Made by a program: the position numbers and the translations under genes | Shown here: in pieces, positions 21,413-34,900 of the stretch | How the letters are laid out: each line of letters begins with the position of its first letter | Numbering within the stretch: position 1 is the first letter of the stretch | The notes under the pieces: model-generated | What the model was told of the DNA's origin: nothing | Seen by the model: only the letters and a program-made list of their open reading frames with translations | The model's database searches: none | Assembly (NCBI GenBank): GCA_963678675.1 | Contig: OY783192.1 | Location: forward strand, 34,689,250-34,753,249 | Source of the DNA: Xiphydria camelus | Lineage: Eukaryota > Arthropoda > Insecta > Hymenoptera > Xiphydriidae | Reading direction: 5' to 3' | DNA length: 64,000 bases

Positions 21413-22332
21413 TTTGGAGCTAGAAATTAAAGAACCCCGGTTTAATTAACGGAGAAAATGAAAGCGTGATATCCTACTGGAAGAGACAATCGATTTCAAA
21501 GCTATTTCCGCAAATTGTCGCCGGACTAGTTTTAATTTTGAGGCGTTTTGGACGAAACAAAAAGGTAAAATAATAGGTTAACCGTCACTGCGTTTAATCG
21601 AATCCGACACGTGGAGCAAAATCGTGATTTATTTTAACCTTAGAGTTTCACTGGTAGTCGGCTCTGTCGGATTCATCGCGCAAACAATTAAATTTGTGCG
21701 CGCAGGGAATTATTAAGTTTAATGATCGGATTAGTTTACTCTGTGGGGCACCGGCTAACGCGAATCAAATAAACACGAAATTGTACGAGAAACTAACCTA
21801 GCCCTACGCGGTTCCATTGAAGGATTTTAGCATTCGGTAGATGGCAGGTTGATCGTTTGCTCCGAAAATTGAGATTACGTGCTCTTTCTTTGGCGATAAA
21901 TTTAAAGAAAAATTGAGATTACTCATTATCGGATAGGCAACATTCACGCGTTACTATACTTTTCCTGCAATCCCCATTGGCTATTTATAGGAATACGAAA
22001 TAAATAAAAACGTACAAACGGGGTAACGATACAATGATAATATTTCAGTCAATCTTTCACAGGTATACAGAGTGATGTTTTCCCTGCATGCACTTTTCCA
22101 TCATCTAAATATATAACTTACAATATGTATATATAATGTCCATATAATATATTTGCAACAGTTTTCCTTCAGTACAGATAATAATGTTTAGAATAATAAG
22201 TAACAAATTAAATAGAGTTTTAGTACGTACTTAAGTCTCAGATTTTTAAAAATCATATAAAAAATTATTTAATAAATATCATTAATCCCTATTTAATACG
22301 CCCAGTTATGTGGAAACGCGTCCAGTTGAGAG
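21413..22332. other. Spacer between CCNQ and C10
   Basis: Holds the CCNQ promoter and the C10 3' UTR. AT-rich in 22000-22320. No additional gene or repeat was recognised. Confidence 0.4.
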
Positions 22333-22871
22333 TTAAAGCGATGCTTCAGCTAAAGAGCCAATTGCGATGGGAGGAAGGAAATACGCTCGAACTTGTTCGT
22401 GCAGTAGTGCTATCTCTGGGTCCTCTTGAGCTAGTGATCTGATTAATTTAGAGAACTGAACTGCACCTTCAATTGAAATACAGCAGTATTAGTATATCTT
22501 ACATCAAACCAAACACCCGTTCGATATTCCTCTCCTCCTTTATTTACTTGGAGTAAATTTTACAATTTCCACCTACCCTCTCGGTTTTCAGGGAAGCCAT
22601 AATTTTTTATAACATCCATTTGGATTTCCGAAACCAGAGGAAACACGAACTGCATCATCTTCAACATTTCGTTACCAGAATTCTCCTTGGCCTCTGTGAG
22701 TTTTAATACATTCTCAGGAGTGTTCAATGCAATCAAAATATCTCTAAGTGCAGCTGAAAAAGATGAAGTTTATATATTCTATACTGCTAGCAATTGTAAT
22801 TTAACCTTGTAGCATTGAAAATGAAATGTACCTCTTGCTGCTTCTGGAGTTAAGCTTGCCAGTAGTACCAT
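22333..22871 (-). CDS. Protein C10 (C12orf57/GRCC10 homologue), 3 coding exons
   Basis: Small conserved eukaryotic protein; in humans loss of C12orf57 causes a brain-malformation syndrome, but the biochemical role is not established. Coding exons (high to low): 22832-22871, 22577-22753, 22333-22466, giving 116 residues against 126 in human. Conserved blocks seen: LTPEAARAALRDILIALNTP, KLTEAKENSGNEMLKMMQFV, VSEIQMDVIKNYGF and RSLAQEDPEIALLHEQVRAY. The ATG chosen (MVLLASLTPEAAR) is preceded by an in-frame stretch after an acceptor-like 'ttttaacag' at about 22908, so a 5' UTR exon probably lies further upstream. The gene is divergent from MAT1, 1.7 kb away. Confidence 0.93.
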
Positions 22872-22984
22872 TTTTTGTAATGCGGTCAAACGATAAGATT
22901 GTTTCTGTTAAAATTAAAATAATATTAACATAACCATACACCCAACTCATCCGTTAGCTGCCTAAGCACTGGAGCCCAACGTTG

Positions 22985-23074
22985 CGTATACGCATCTTAG
23001 CCAATAGACCAATCAGGATCAAGTATTCCGTTGTGATGGGGGTCCTGATTGGTCTACTCGCTAAGAAACGTATA
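22985..23074. repeat. Imperfect palindrome with paired CCAAT boxes upstream of C10
   Basis: Left arm 'tatacgcatcttagccaatagaccaatcagga' (about 22987-23018) pairs with the right arm 'tcctgattggtctactcgctaagaaacgtata' (about 23043-23074) around a 24-bp loop. ATTGG/CCAAT appears in both arms. It could be a C10 promoter element or a MITE; the sequence alone does not decide. Confidence 0.6.
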
Positions 23075-24544
23075 CCTGCGTTTCTCTTGCGAGTAACTCG
23101 AGAAAGGGGTCCCTGGTGCTTCCAATACAAGTCTTCCAAGTGCATCCCAAGCCCGCGGAGCAGGTGAATCGGAGTTAGTGCCATCCCTGAACACTTCGTA
23201 GAATATAAAATGTACAGGATATCCCGCGCAGAACCGACCAGTTGCAGTCGCGTTATCCTGGTGGCACCCGCGAGAAACGTTAAACTCGAGCTTCTCGACT
23301 CCGAAACGAGTACGTCGAAATTTCTACGAAAAAACATACGCGTGGGAAACCGTTCCGTGTGAAAGAGTTCTATAATAGGAGCAAACGAAATTTGTCGTTA
23401 TCGTGTGTACGATAAAAATTATAAACAGTCAAAACTGATACATATTATAATATCAAATAATCTGCCGCGTTGGAATCAAAGTACCATCAACATCGAATAA
23501 GCAAATTATTTTCTTGGATGCTATGATTGAAATTGTTTCCAAGTTTCTAGAAAATATGTACCATGTGCCATGACGAATGAAATAAATTGATAAATTATAT
23601 TAATTTTTGAATAAAATTATAATGCGATAAAGAAATAAATGATCTTGTAAAACAATATATAATTTATATTGCATTATATTTTCATTGCGGAGATATTTAA
23701 AAGGGAAAATGTACCTAAGTGTTAACACTTTTGTAAAAAAAATACGACCTGCTAAAGCAAAAAAATGTTCGAATCTATACCTATAAACTATAAAAGGGCA
23801 AAAAATTGATTTTACTTATATTCCTTTTTCTCGATTACTCTACCTTGAATACTACTGATATACTTGAAATATTCTACGCAAGGCCGAGTGTTTTATGTGT
23901 ATTCTTTGAGACAGGAAAGAAAGGACAAAAAGATCTGACAAATTGCAATTGTAACACAGCGCTTTAAGCACAGGAACTTCCATTATTTATTGCATTTAGA
24001 ACCATCTGTAATTATCATAAAAGGTTCCTATGTAGCGAAGGTAAAAAATCTGAATTCGAAGAATTTATAAAACTGGAATTACAGGTAGTTGAAATTCATT
24101 CGACTCCCTCCTCTTCTATCTCTCCCGAATTCACTTGATTACAAACATCGTTTGAATGAGAATAATTTGGCGCGAGAATTGAGAGCGTTAGTTCATTTTA
24201 TAGTACCTTGGTGGCACTACGCTATACGACGCCGAACGACGACGGAAGTCGTTCTTGTTTTGTAGTCGCCCTGGGTGAGAAGAGAGGTGCAGTTGGGTGC
24301 AATGTACCGTTGCGTTCGCTGTCACCCTCGTGGCTTTGAAAAAGCGATAAATAAGATATTTGTAGTTAATCAAAACGTAAAAAGTTTATCGTCAGTCGTA
24401 TAAAATGTGTGTTTCTTGTCGTTTAAAATTACAATTATGAAATGTCAGTGATTTAAAATCCGTCCGAAACGTGTGCAGTACATGGTTAGTTTCTGAGTGC
24501 AGTGACAGTATTTACAGCAAAATACAGAGCGATATAGCATAAAA
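23075..24544. promoter_or_regulatory. Divergent intergenic region, C10 / MAT1
   Basis: It should contain both promoters and the C10 5' UTR. AT-rich, with no extra gene recognised. No clear TATA box can be tied to either gene. Confidence 0.35.
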
Positions 24545-25623
24545 ATGGAAGATCAAGCCTGTCCACGCTGTAAAACCACCAAATATAGAAATCCGTCGTT
24601 GAAATTGATGGTCAACGTTTGCGGACATACACTATGCGAAAGCTGCGTGGATTTACTCTTTTTGAAAGGTTCGTGACTTCTTATATTTCTATTTCTTAGC
24701 CTCAAGTTTTTTCGTTTCGACTCTTAACCTTCTCGTAAATGCTATAATATAATTTCATTGATTTCTCAATAGGTTCCGGAACGTGTCCAGAATGTCAAAT
24801 ACCGCTGCGCAGGACGAACTTTCGAGTTCAGATGTTCGAGGATGCGATGGTGGAGAAGGAGGTGGACATAAGAAAGAGAATCTTGCGGGATTTCAACAAG
24901 AAGGAGGAGGATTTCGCGACGCTACGCGAGTTTAACGATTATCTGGAGGACATAGAGACCATCGTGTATAATTTAGCGAATAACATAGAGGTGATCGAGA
25001 TGAACAAGAAGATAGAGCAATACAAGAAAGAAAACAAGGAGTTGATACTGAAAAATAAGACTAAACTCGGCAGAAAGGAATTTGAGCTGGAAGAGTTGGT
25101 GGAAATGGAGAGGCAACAGGAGGAGGAGAAGAGGCTGGAGCTCGCTCGTCACGAGGCGGAAGTGAAGAAGAAGAAGCTCAGGGAGAAGGAGGCGCTCATC
25201 GACGAGCTCATGTTCTCCGAAGGCAACGCGAGAAATATCGTGAGGAGTTTCGCCTCCTCGATTCAAGCCACGAGGGAGGAAGCCAAGACTGTGACCACAG
25301 CGAAAATGACCGAGTTCAGTACGGGCATTAAATTCGGGAAACAAGGGACGCAGAATTTCATGCCGCTGTCGAAAATCGATGACGGTCCCATGTACAGTTA
25401 CGTTCCTATCGAGCAAGAGATCGAGGGACCGGCTCCTCCCAACTGGAGGGAGCTTCAGACTCGGGGATACATATCTCACATTCGCGCGGAGAATCAGATG
25501 GAGAGGGCGGGAGGATTCAAGACGAATATCGCCTGCCTCAGGGCGCTCCAGGAAGCCATGGCTGGACTGTATCATAATCCTTCCCAGAGACATAGAACGC
25601 CTGTCGAACCAATGTCGATATGA
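24545..25623 (+). CDS. MNAT1: CDK-activating kinase assembly factor MAT1, 2 exons, complete
   Basis: MAT1 is the RING-finger subunit that assembles and stabilises CDK7-cyclin H and anchors this kinase to TFIIH, linking the cell cycle and transcription in the nucleus. Exons 24545-24668 and 24773-25623 (intron 104 bp, phase 1) encode 324 residues against 309 in human. The N-terminal RING is complete: CPRCKTTKY...[15 protein letters not shown]...[12 protein letters not shown] (residues 6-53). A central coiled coil rich in Glu/Lys follows (about 110-190), then the C-terminal CDK7-cyclin H binding region ([30 protein letters not shown]). Start: the first ATG, giving [10 protein letters not shown]. 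The long antisense open frame over exon 2 is a shadow. A possible poly(A) signal is at 25929-25934. Confidence 0.97.
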
Positions 25624-28079
25624 CCGCTAAAGTGGTTCTAGAAATATTGCTCTCTGAGTGTAAAATATCGCGGTATACGTATTGTTGTATTATATCGTTA
25701 ATTTATGTCGTAATGTAAGATATTTCGGAACTTTATAAATTCGAATACACACGCAAGTTTCTATACTGGATGGTTTATGGATCGTATGCGTGAAATAATA
25801 CGTCACCTGATATAATCAAGTCTGAGTATTAAGAAGTGCTCTGGGAATTTCGCAGGGTATGCGAACGGCTGATGGGCACGTACGGCAATATTTCAACGAA
25901 AACATTCGTATTTATAAATATCCGAACGAATAAAGAGTCATCTTTGCTATGATATTTCTCTGATGATTTCTGCGTCTTGTGGATTATTGACAAAAATCAT
26001 TAGAACGTTCAGCGATACTTTGTTTTCAAATCGCGTTCCGCGCGAGAAACACACTTTCTTAGACTAATTTATTCACGCCTCACCCCGGTGGCGGATTTCA
26101 TTCGTATTTATCTTCCGAAGTCTACATATTCCCGATTTTTTCACATCGCGGTAATAGAAATAATCCGTATTCTCCCTCTACCGCCCTTTTTTGACTGCTT
26201 CCATGTACGGAGTAAAAAGCGATGGACTCTATACATATCCGCTTCGAAAAATTGAAGGTCATGTGACAGGAGCTCTCTCGAGACTTTTCTCGTGCGTTCG
26301 GCTAGTTAAAAACGTAATTTATGATTTTTCTGGACAACCTCGAAGCCGCGCTTGCTCAACAATACGCGTGTTATTGCCTTATCATGCGGTCGAAATAGCG
26401 AAACCGACCGATCAGTGCACAACGATATCGTTAAAAATTACCCTACACCCTGTTTCCCCATACCCGATGCGATCAAGGGTGTCTGGCAAAATTTGAAAAT
26501 AATATTTTCCATCCATTCCAGATTTTCCAGTAATCCTTGATCGCTAGACACCGTGGCGACAGGTTACTGCGTGAAAATCACGTATATCCATCGCAATTTT
26601 TTCCCCTGTATTACATCTTTGGCCTCAATGTGAAAGGGAAAAATCAACAGGGCGTGTACCCGGTACTCGAGGCTCGCGCCCTTTTTTCGAAGAATAGATA
26701 AAGTTATTGCGATTGCCTTTCCCCAATTTTTCCCCGTGTTTGCTCGTTCAACAAACCCTAAAATTTGGAGTCAACGAGAAACCCGTCCTCCTTCGCTTTC
26801 CCTCTCTCTCCATCCGCCGAGTCACGCAGCGTGTAGATACGCGCGGAAAGCGAGAGACTTCGATTGGAACGTTTCTCTGTACTCGGGGAATTTGCGATAA
26901 GATTTCTTTTATTGGCCCTAAATTCTTCAGGTGAGGGGGGAAAGGGGTAGGTATCGCTTATGGCTTACACGTGTACATTATACACGCACAATAGTACCTA
27001 TCCGAGGCGTTGGATTCGATAAGTACTTAATTGATTTTCGGGAAGTTGAGTTAGGAACTGCATACTCGAAGCAAATTCGTTCTCATCGTAAGCCGAATGC
27101 GATAAGCGGACGATCTTCGATGTGTTTGATGACGTTTTTTGAAGGGGTGCGCATTTCTCTCTCTCTCTCTCTCTCTCTCTCTGTGGTAACAATACTTATA
27201 AAAAAAGTGAAACCCATGGACGATAAGCGACTCGTGTCGCTCGGCTTATTGTACTTATTGTACGGCACTGACGCACGGCATAACAATTTAGCATCTTTGT
27301 AGAATCAAATACGAACACGCGCGTTTCCGTTCTATTTTTCACCGTTATCTCCAGTCGTCTTACAGTCGCGCAACGCACATCTCGTACTCGCTTCGCTATT
27401 CGAGCCGAGGTACACGTGCCGCATTAAAAAGCCTGAAATCTTTTTTCATCGATACTCCGATTTGGAGGCACCTCTTGCGCCTGCATAACATACGGACAAT
27501 TTAAAAACCACGTTCTCCCATAAATCCTTGATCGGTTCTGCGCTCTGACCCTCGTACATCGCACGGTTCGGAGTACAGGGCGAAGATGCATCCGCGGTGC
27601 AGTCTCGACGCGCTATGAGAAGCTGGGCGCAGAACCGGCATGCCTGATTAGCCACGCAGAATGAGGTAGGGCATGTAACAATAGTGACACCGGTACAAGT
27701 ACCCCTCGTGGGTTCGTCCATCCTCGACATAGAGACCGCTGACTCCGCATGCTACCTTCTCGCACACGGGACGCCAAAAAATTGGTCCAAGGGGATGAAT
27801 AACACTCCCGAGCACCCGAGTTTCGACAGTTTTGATCCGGGATTTTCGTCGAAGCGGTATGCTGCATTTTTAAATATCTCACGTTTCGCTCACACGAAGT
27901 CCAAAAAATGAGAAGAAAAAAGTACGAGGTAAATAATTTCACTCAAATTCGTCAAATCTACAATAAAAAAGAAACCGATCACGAAGATCGAATTCGCGCA
28001 GTTTGGAAAAAAAAAGCCACCGCGCGCCAAGAGAATGGTATATCGCGAGGTATGGTCACGCGGGGTGCCGAAATGTTCA
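25624..28079. other. Spacer downstream of MAT1
   Basis: Contains the MAT1 3' UTR with AATAAA at 25929-25934. It also holds a (CT)n run at 27156-27182. The short open frames are not conserved-looking. I see no gene or recognisable transposon. Confidence 0.4.
25929..25934 (+). terminator. Candidate MAT1 poly(A) signal
   Basis: Canonical AATAAA 306 bp after the MAT1 stop codon, in AT-rich sequence. Position fits an insect 3' UTR, but cleavage here is inferred. Confidence 0.45.
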
Positions 28080-28950
28080 ATTAGCCCCTAAGTCCCTCCC
28101 CCCGGTTAACCAATCGCGACCGGGCGTTGGAGGGAGGCCACGCCCCCTTCTCGTAGTCCCACTGCACTTTTCCTCGTGGCAACCAGCCACAGTCCATACG
28201 CGAACGCCGAGCGAGCGACATCTACGCGCGCGCCCCACTCTTTTACTCTTCTTCGCGGTTTTTTCGCAAAAAAACACGCGCGCGCCGGGCAACGCGAAAC
28301 GGCGAGTCGCCGGAAGGAAAAGGAGTCGCACGAGGTCGACGCGGCCGTCGGGAGGCCCCTCTAATCGAAGACGCGGAAGGGGGAGCGTGAAAAAAAAAAA
28401 AAACGAACGAGAAAAAGTACCGCGCGAGGACGAGCATCGATGGTACTTCGATGGTGCGTCGACCGTCGAATATGTAAGACCGGACCACGCCGTCGATCTT
28501 TTCGTCCCGAGGGGGAATCCGCATCCCGGCGCGGGAAAGCGTAGGGACCGCGAGCGATTCGCGAGAGGACACGCGTCGCGGATACGCGCTTCGGCTCGTT
28601 TCGAAAGGAGAAAAGAGAAGGAAGAGAGAAGGGGAAGTCCGGTGTGCCGAAGAAGAGGAGGAGGGACTTCGAGGAAAGCGGAGGAGATATATCCCCGCGG
28701 AGTTATACATTCGCACGAGCGATCAAACGCGCCGCGAATATCGGTGCGCGAGAGATTAGAGATCAAAGCGCGCGAGAGAGTCGCGGCGACTGGTCCACTT
28801 CCCGCACTCGAAACGCCGGCGGCGTGCGTCGCGCATACACGAGCCGTGCCGCGACGATGCGGGGTTAAAGGGCGCGTGGAATCGTGTCCCGCCGTTCGAC
28901 GAAGTGACTCGCCCAAGTGAAGGTGTTCCCGCCGACGAGCCGCAACTAAA
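28080..28950 (+). promoter_or_regulatory. GC- and CpG-rich promoter/5' leader of the Wnt gene
   Basis: From about 28080 the base composition turns sharply GC-rich and rich in CGCG, ending at the Wnt start codon at 28951. Both strands stay open for about 300 codons because of the composition (Arg-rich frames). Neither frame resembles a known protein, so I read it as a promoter and 5' UTR. Upstream ATGs exist, so translation of the Wnt may depend on leader splicing or leaky scanning. Confidence 0.5.
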
Positions 28951-31900
28951 ATGCCCGAGTTTTTAACGATGCTGCGCCCTGTAATCCTCGCGACCGGTGC
29001 ACTGCTGCTCGTCACGCGACCGACCGGCGTACAGGCCAATTGGTGGTGAGTTCGACAACGTTCTGATCGGATCCCGTTGCGGGCGCACACGTGTATCGTG
29101 GTCGTAATCGATAAGCAGGGATATCAAAATCGAGAGGAATAGAAATTTTACATTTTACGACGATCGGGGCTCTTTTCACGGTATAACACTGTACGTTTGG
29201 CGAGCATTCGTTGTGTTCGCTCATGGTTAAAATCTCGTCTATTTTTAATACGTTCAATTGACTGTCCGCGTAACACACGAATGACCGAATGTACGCCGGA
29301 CACGCGAACACGCGGGCCGACGTAAAATCGACTTCGGTCCAGCTGGCGTACCGGGGGAGAGTCGAGTTGGTTGATTAAAAATTGATGAGTCGTGATTGTG
29401 CGACGCTGTAGTTTCGAGGCACCGCGTGGACATCTCGCACACGGTACCTACGTCAATAAAATCGGTGGCGAGAGGCAAAAGGGCGGAAAGATATGCACAC
29501 CTGCACACACGGAGCATCTCCGTGAAATCGACGCGTACTCGGAATAACCGTATCCCATTGCAGACGCATCGAACTTTCGCTCGGCGCTCAGGATTTTTCC
29601 CGTGTGTGCGGCGTGTGTAGGCTTTACATTATCTCCGTGGTATCGCCAGTTATGTTAATTAGCGATCGACACGCGCGCGCGCGCCCGCGGTCACTTGTAT
29701 ATTTTTAACTCGACGAGGATTTTCGGGGGAATCTCAAATAAATTCCGACCGGATATACCGTGGCAACCTCCGGCCGGGATTTTATCGATCTTTTTTTTTT
29801 CTCCAATTTAACTAACGTACACGGTGAAATACCGGAGAAGCGTTGTCGAATCTGTACTTTGGTCATTTCTTTTCATTTATTTACACTTGTCAGAGGCGAT
29901 AATTCCTGTGATGCTAATAAAATATTGCATAATATTCCCCGGTTCTTTTCGTGGCCTGCTCATCCCTCCGATATCATCCCCTACACTGAAAAAAGTATTT
30001 GGCTAATCCAACTATATTTCTGGCTGCCTCAGACACAACTAGAAAAATATTGCTAGCGTAGCAAGAATTCTTGTTATTGCGAAGAAAATTGTCACTGCAA
30101 TTACTAGAATTTTCTAGTTGTGGCCACATTTTTTTGAGTGTACAAGTGCTAACGAGGAATCCTTTTCATTTTCTAAAATAAAATACTACGAGCTACGACC
30201 ATGAGCAATTTTTATTTTCTCCCGTGCAACCCTTTCACCGCGATTCTCTCCCTCCTCTCCTCGTACTACGATTTACATGGAATCTCTAACCCCCTCGACC
30301 CTTTATCACTACAATCTCCATCGGCACACGGCCGATTTCCTGCAGCACCGCCGTGACGAATCCCGCCTCGCGCGCGAAAGCATTTCAAAATAGGCCCTGT
30401 GTAGATCCTACCAGCGTCGATGACGGCCAGTGGTCAAGCGATCATTTGAGGAGATTTTATTTCTGACAAACTGGTTCCCGCGGGGCGATTAATCGCCCCC
30501 ACCATCCGTCCGCACAGTCAGCCCTCCGGTAGGTTCGTCTTTCTCGTTTTATCTCAACCCTCCCCCTCGTCGCCTCCTCTTCTGAAACCACGTAGCGAAC
30601 TAATTGCAAATGAGTGCCCTCCCCCATGCAACGGGTGTCCCGTTTTCGCGCGGATCGTCGATTCCTCCGGTGCCCGCCGATTTTTCCCTCCCCTCGTACG
30701 CGTCGCGTCCGACCCACTTTCATCCGCACGTCTCATACCCGGTGCACAGGTGGAAGTACACCCTGGCCTGTACCCGCGCGTAACAGTCGTTACCTAGACT
30801 GGATTCCCGCGCGCCTCGAAGAATTTTACGGGAGGGCGGGTATAGGGGAGACGCGCGGGGAGGGATACGGGGAAAAAACGAAGAGAAAAGGAGAAAAATC
30901 GGTGGTAGGTAATTACCGCGGGGAGCATCGACGCGCGATCTCACGCAACGGGATCGATTATCCCCCGAACGCTCTTCGGCTGCAGGTACCAACGCGCAGT
31001 TGATACCTGCACCCCGTGCCCACCCTGCCCACCCTGTCCGCGGCACGGCTGCAGGCCTGGAGCGTAGAATTGGTCGGAATAGGTTGTTATACCGCTTTGC
31101 GGGGATCCTCCTTGCGAGTGGAAAGAAATACCGCAACGCTTTCTTTCCTCGGAGGCGGAGGAGACCACGTCGAAAGACCCCCGCGGTTGTTTCTCCTTCG
31201 TCGCTTCCTTTATGTCGGGGCTTGCGCGCTCAAATTAGCCTCCGAAACGGCAGGGGTGTATTCTGCCCGACTGTATGGAGAAAGGCAATAACTGCTAACC
31301 CCCGACGAACTTGTTGAAAATCAACTGTAACTTTGATGCCTTTAGCCGAAGGGTTTCTAAGGCCCGGTCGTACAACATGCCGATATACTGCCCGATAGTG
31401 TTATCCTGCCGACACAAGTCCGCTTTTGACGTATTTTGACTATAGCGTAAAGCGAACTTGTCGGCAGGAATAACACTATCGGCATGTTGTACAACCGGCC
31501 CTAAGACAGATTACTGATATAATCTAGCTTTAACATTGAAAAAGGGTACAAAATGTGGGTACAAAATTTGGGTACAAAATGATTAGATTCAAGATATTCA
31601 ATGGTACCAAAAAACGCATTTCGGTTTGTTTTGCTAGTCACTCTCTTTCTCCGTAGTTGGGCAGTATTGTTTTGTTTTACGTACGTTCGGCGTGTTTGGC
31701 TGAAGCGTGCGTGAAGAACTTGGCCCAGGTACGCGGGTACTGGAACTCGTGACTATACGTTTCCCGTGTCGGTCTTTCTCGGCGAAAAGATGACCGCGCG
31801 ACACACACGACGCCGTGGAGTTTATACCGCAGCCTCGTCCTCCCGCGCGCCGGTACTCACACGAGGCGCTCCCGGCAGTCGCCTTATCGCGGAATCGACG

Positions 31901-34900
31901 ATTCGCCGTCGACAAAGACCGCGCGAGCTGCCTTTTAACACGGGGCACGTTCTCGTAAAAATGCCCGTATAGCGCCGCGATTCGGAGTCGTCTTTCGCCG
32001 GTGTAATATTGAGTATAAAGGGCATTTTTATTAAGCGTTGACCAACCGGCGGTGCAGGATGTGTTAACGCGTTCGCCCGGGGCACGTGTTGACTTTACGA
32101 GCGCGATCGAAATTGATCATTAAGGCTCCGCTCGGTATTGACGCCGAGGGGGGCGAGAGAAGATTCGGGGTGGGTTTTGAGGTGTCATTTCGGGCCGGGG
32201 GATGGAGGAGGTTCTTTTATTAGAACGCGTCACCGGTCTTATCTTCTGTTACACACGGATAAAAGTGTTGATTCGGAAAGAAATTATTATGACTCGACAA
32301 AATGTTCTGCGGTCATTGGCTTTTAAACAAAAGTTTGATGGAGCGAATTAAGCGACTGATCTCTAGAGAGAGTCGAATTGGAAGAATCGAAATTTTTTGG
32401 AATCGATTGCTGAACCACTCTGTCTTATAATATGTATTTTTTCATGCTGATTGCGAAAAGTGCGATCATCAGCCCCATATCTCAAAGGACATATAAAACA
32501 ACAGTAATTTTATGTACGAAAAATAATTTTGTCAGAAAAAATCGCCGAAATCTCAGCATTTCTTTTGAAATTTCATTAATAAATTCACGACTTTCGGAAT
32601 CAGCACGAAAAAGTGTGCATCGGCTAGATCGGAGTGATCGAGAATTCAATTTTAGAGAATTCCGTCATCTAGAGGAAAATCGGCTAACAACGTTTCATGG
32701 ATCGAAGTCAATTTTGTTTTATCAATATTCCAACGGAAGCGCGTTATTGCGAATTCTTCCTCGGATGTCTGGCGAATGACGAAGAGCGAGGCTCGGCGTC
32801 AGAGGCCCGTGAGTCCTTCCGGTTGCGCCACTATAAGGTGCGATCAAATCGCGATTCCCCGATCGAAACTACCGGCTCCTCTATTCTCCGCTCTAAGAGC
32901 GGCAGGCATCTTCCATGCAACATAATCGCCGCGCACATGGTGTTCCTGCAGGACGTGCTCCTGCGCACCGCCGCGCCGGATGGTGGTTTTAACGCAGCCG
33001 TATAATCTTTACGCGGGCTCCCATCAAACGACTTTTATCGAGCAATAGTCGTTTCTTCACACCCGCGGCTCTTTAAACGAACAGTCGTTACGTTACCCCC
33101 GCGATAAGTGTTCACCGGCGCGGGGTATAAAAGGACCCCTCTCTTCGCTACGTCGACGTCAATAAAAAATTGATCCGCACCGAATATACGACGCCCGCTC
33201 GTAATCGAAATATATGGAATTAGAGAAAAATCATGTCGCGAGCGGGCTTCGCGTGATGCACCGATATCGACGCGGACACCGGTCCAATTTCGACGTCCTC
33301 GCCTCGCAGTATACGCGCGCATGCACGTTTATCTCTCCCTTCTTCTTCTTCTTGATATATTTGAACACGGACTTTGGCAGTTAAACTTTCGAATCCTCGC
33401 CCAATCGTAAAAGCGTCCAGTCAACCCGAGTCCTAATGACTTCGTAAATCACGGACCGTGCCTTTTTTATTGAACGTGAACGATGCACCTACCTACCGGA
33501 AACGTTGGTGTTTCAATGGGGAAGGCGAACGGGTGTGTATTGTGTGGATAGGTGGCGTATATTGGAGCGGGCAGCGATCGCTCGTACACGCGTGGCTGTG
33601 GAACCGAGATGCGTACGGGTGAATTTCACGAAATCGATATTTTTCGGACAAGAAATTTCGTGAAATAAAGTATTTCAAAAAAACGTTTGAAATATATTTT
33701 TCTGCATTCTACAGACTGAGAATAACACAAAAACTGCATAGAGTGCGATTAAAAAGAACGCACTCAAAATATACAGGTATCTCAACGTCACCGACATGGC
33801 GGTATAAATATGAGGGTTTTGACGATTTTTTCATCATTGAAATACCTGATGTAAATAAATTCTTGGATAAATCAGGTAGTACCGAAGCGTTACGTGAAGT
33901 ATCAGTTGTTTGTATAATTCTCACCTCGTAAAAATTACCTACTGCTTCATATAATTGGCCTTGGTGTACCTGGGACATGATATTAAGAATTTCGTGAAGT
34001 CTGCGTTGATACGCGATCGTCGAGGGAGGAAGAAATGAATATTCGTATCGCGTTATGGCTTTTGCATACCGGGATCAGTTTGCGACACTTTCTTCCTCCC
34101 TCGCGATTTTACGGGGGCGTTGCCACCCGGTGTCAAACGCAACCCTCGCCGTTGCACCCTCGGTAGGATTATGTTTAAGACCGATACAAAATGTCCCACG
34201 TGTGTAAACGCGCGCGTTAGTGCCGATCGCCCGAAGGAGAAAGGAAAAAACGCGTACGCGCGCATTACGGCTCTTCGTACGGGGATCACGCACTTTACAG
34301 CGTCGTCCGCCGCTCCTTTTCTTCCGTCGACTCCCTTTGTGGGAACTTCCTCCTTCGTATTTTTACGGGGGCATTGCCACCCAATATCAAACGCGCTCCC
34401 TCGGTGGGATTTTTTTTTCATAAGACCAATATAAAATGCCCCGCGATATATGGTCACGCCATCTTGTAGTCTCGTAAAAAAAAAAGAGCCTGTGCTCGCC
34501 GAGGGGTCCGTTACAACCCCGCGCGCCGTTCGACGTCTCTCGCGTGAACCGGGGAATCCCCTGAATCTTGCTCCGCGCGACCCTCGCGCGGTTAGGGAAT
34601 TAATTTTTCTCGGTGATTACATATCATATACACACGGGAAGCTCTTCTCGCTTCGAGATTCCACTGAGTCCGATCTACGTCCACTCCCCGACGAATTCCC
34701 GACGTAAGTAGGCCGGCCGCGACCGACGCATTATTACGCACCGCGACCTCGGTTACGATTTCGACGCCGCGCCGGTCCGCGTAAAGATTCGTGGAAAAAG
34801 TCGCGAGTGGAGAACGGGAAGTAGTAGTCGGTATATACGTTCGCATTTCTTGCCTCTCACTTTTTTTTCCCTACTCGAATCGCGGTCTCTCCTCTCTCTC

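Noticed and set aside
22954..23337. 127-codon minus-strand frame upstream of C10
   Set aside because: It runs through the CCAAT palindrome and does not splice in phase to the C10 exon; more likely a 5' UTR or promoter.
24973..25593. 206-codon frame antisense to MAT1 exon 2
   Set aside because: Shadow of the Glu/Lys-rich coiled coil (reads as Leu-rich on the other strand).
28003..29090. Overlapping open frames of 305 codons (+) and 337 codons (-)
   Set aside because: Arg/Ser-rich translations produced by CG-rich sequence; no known domain; one overlaps the Wnt first exon. Treated as a promoter/leader region.
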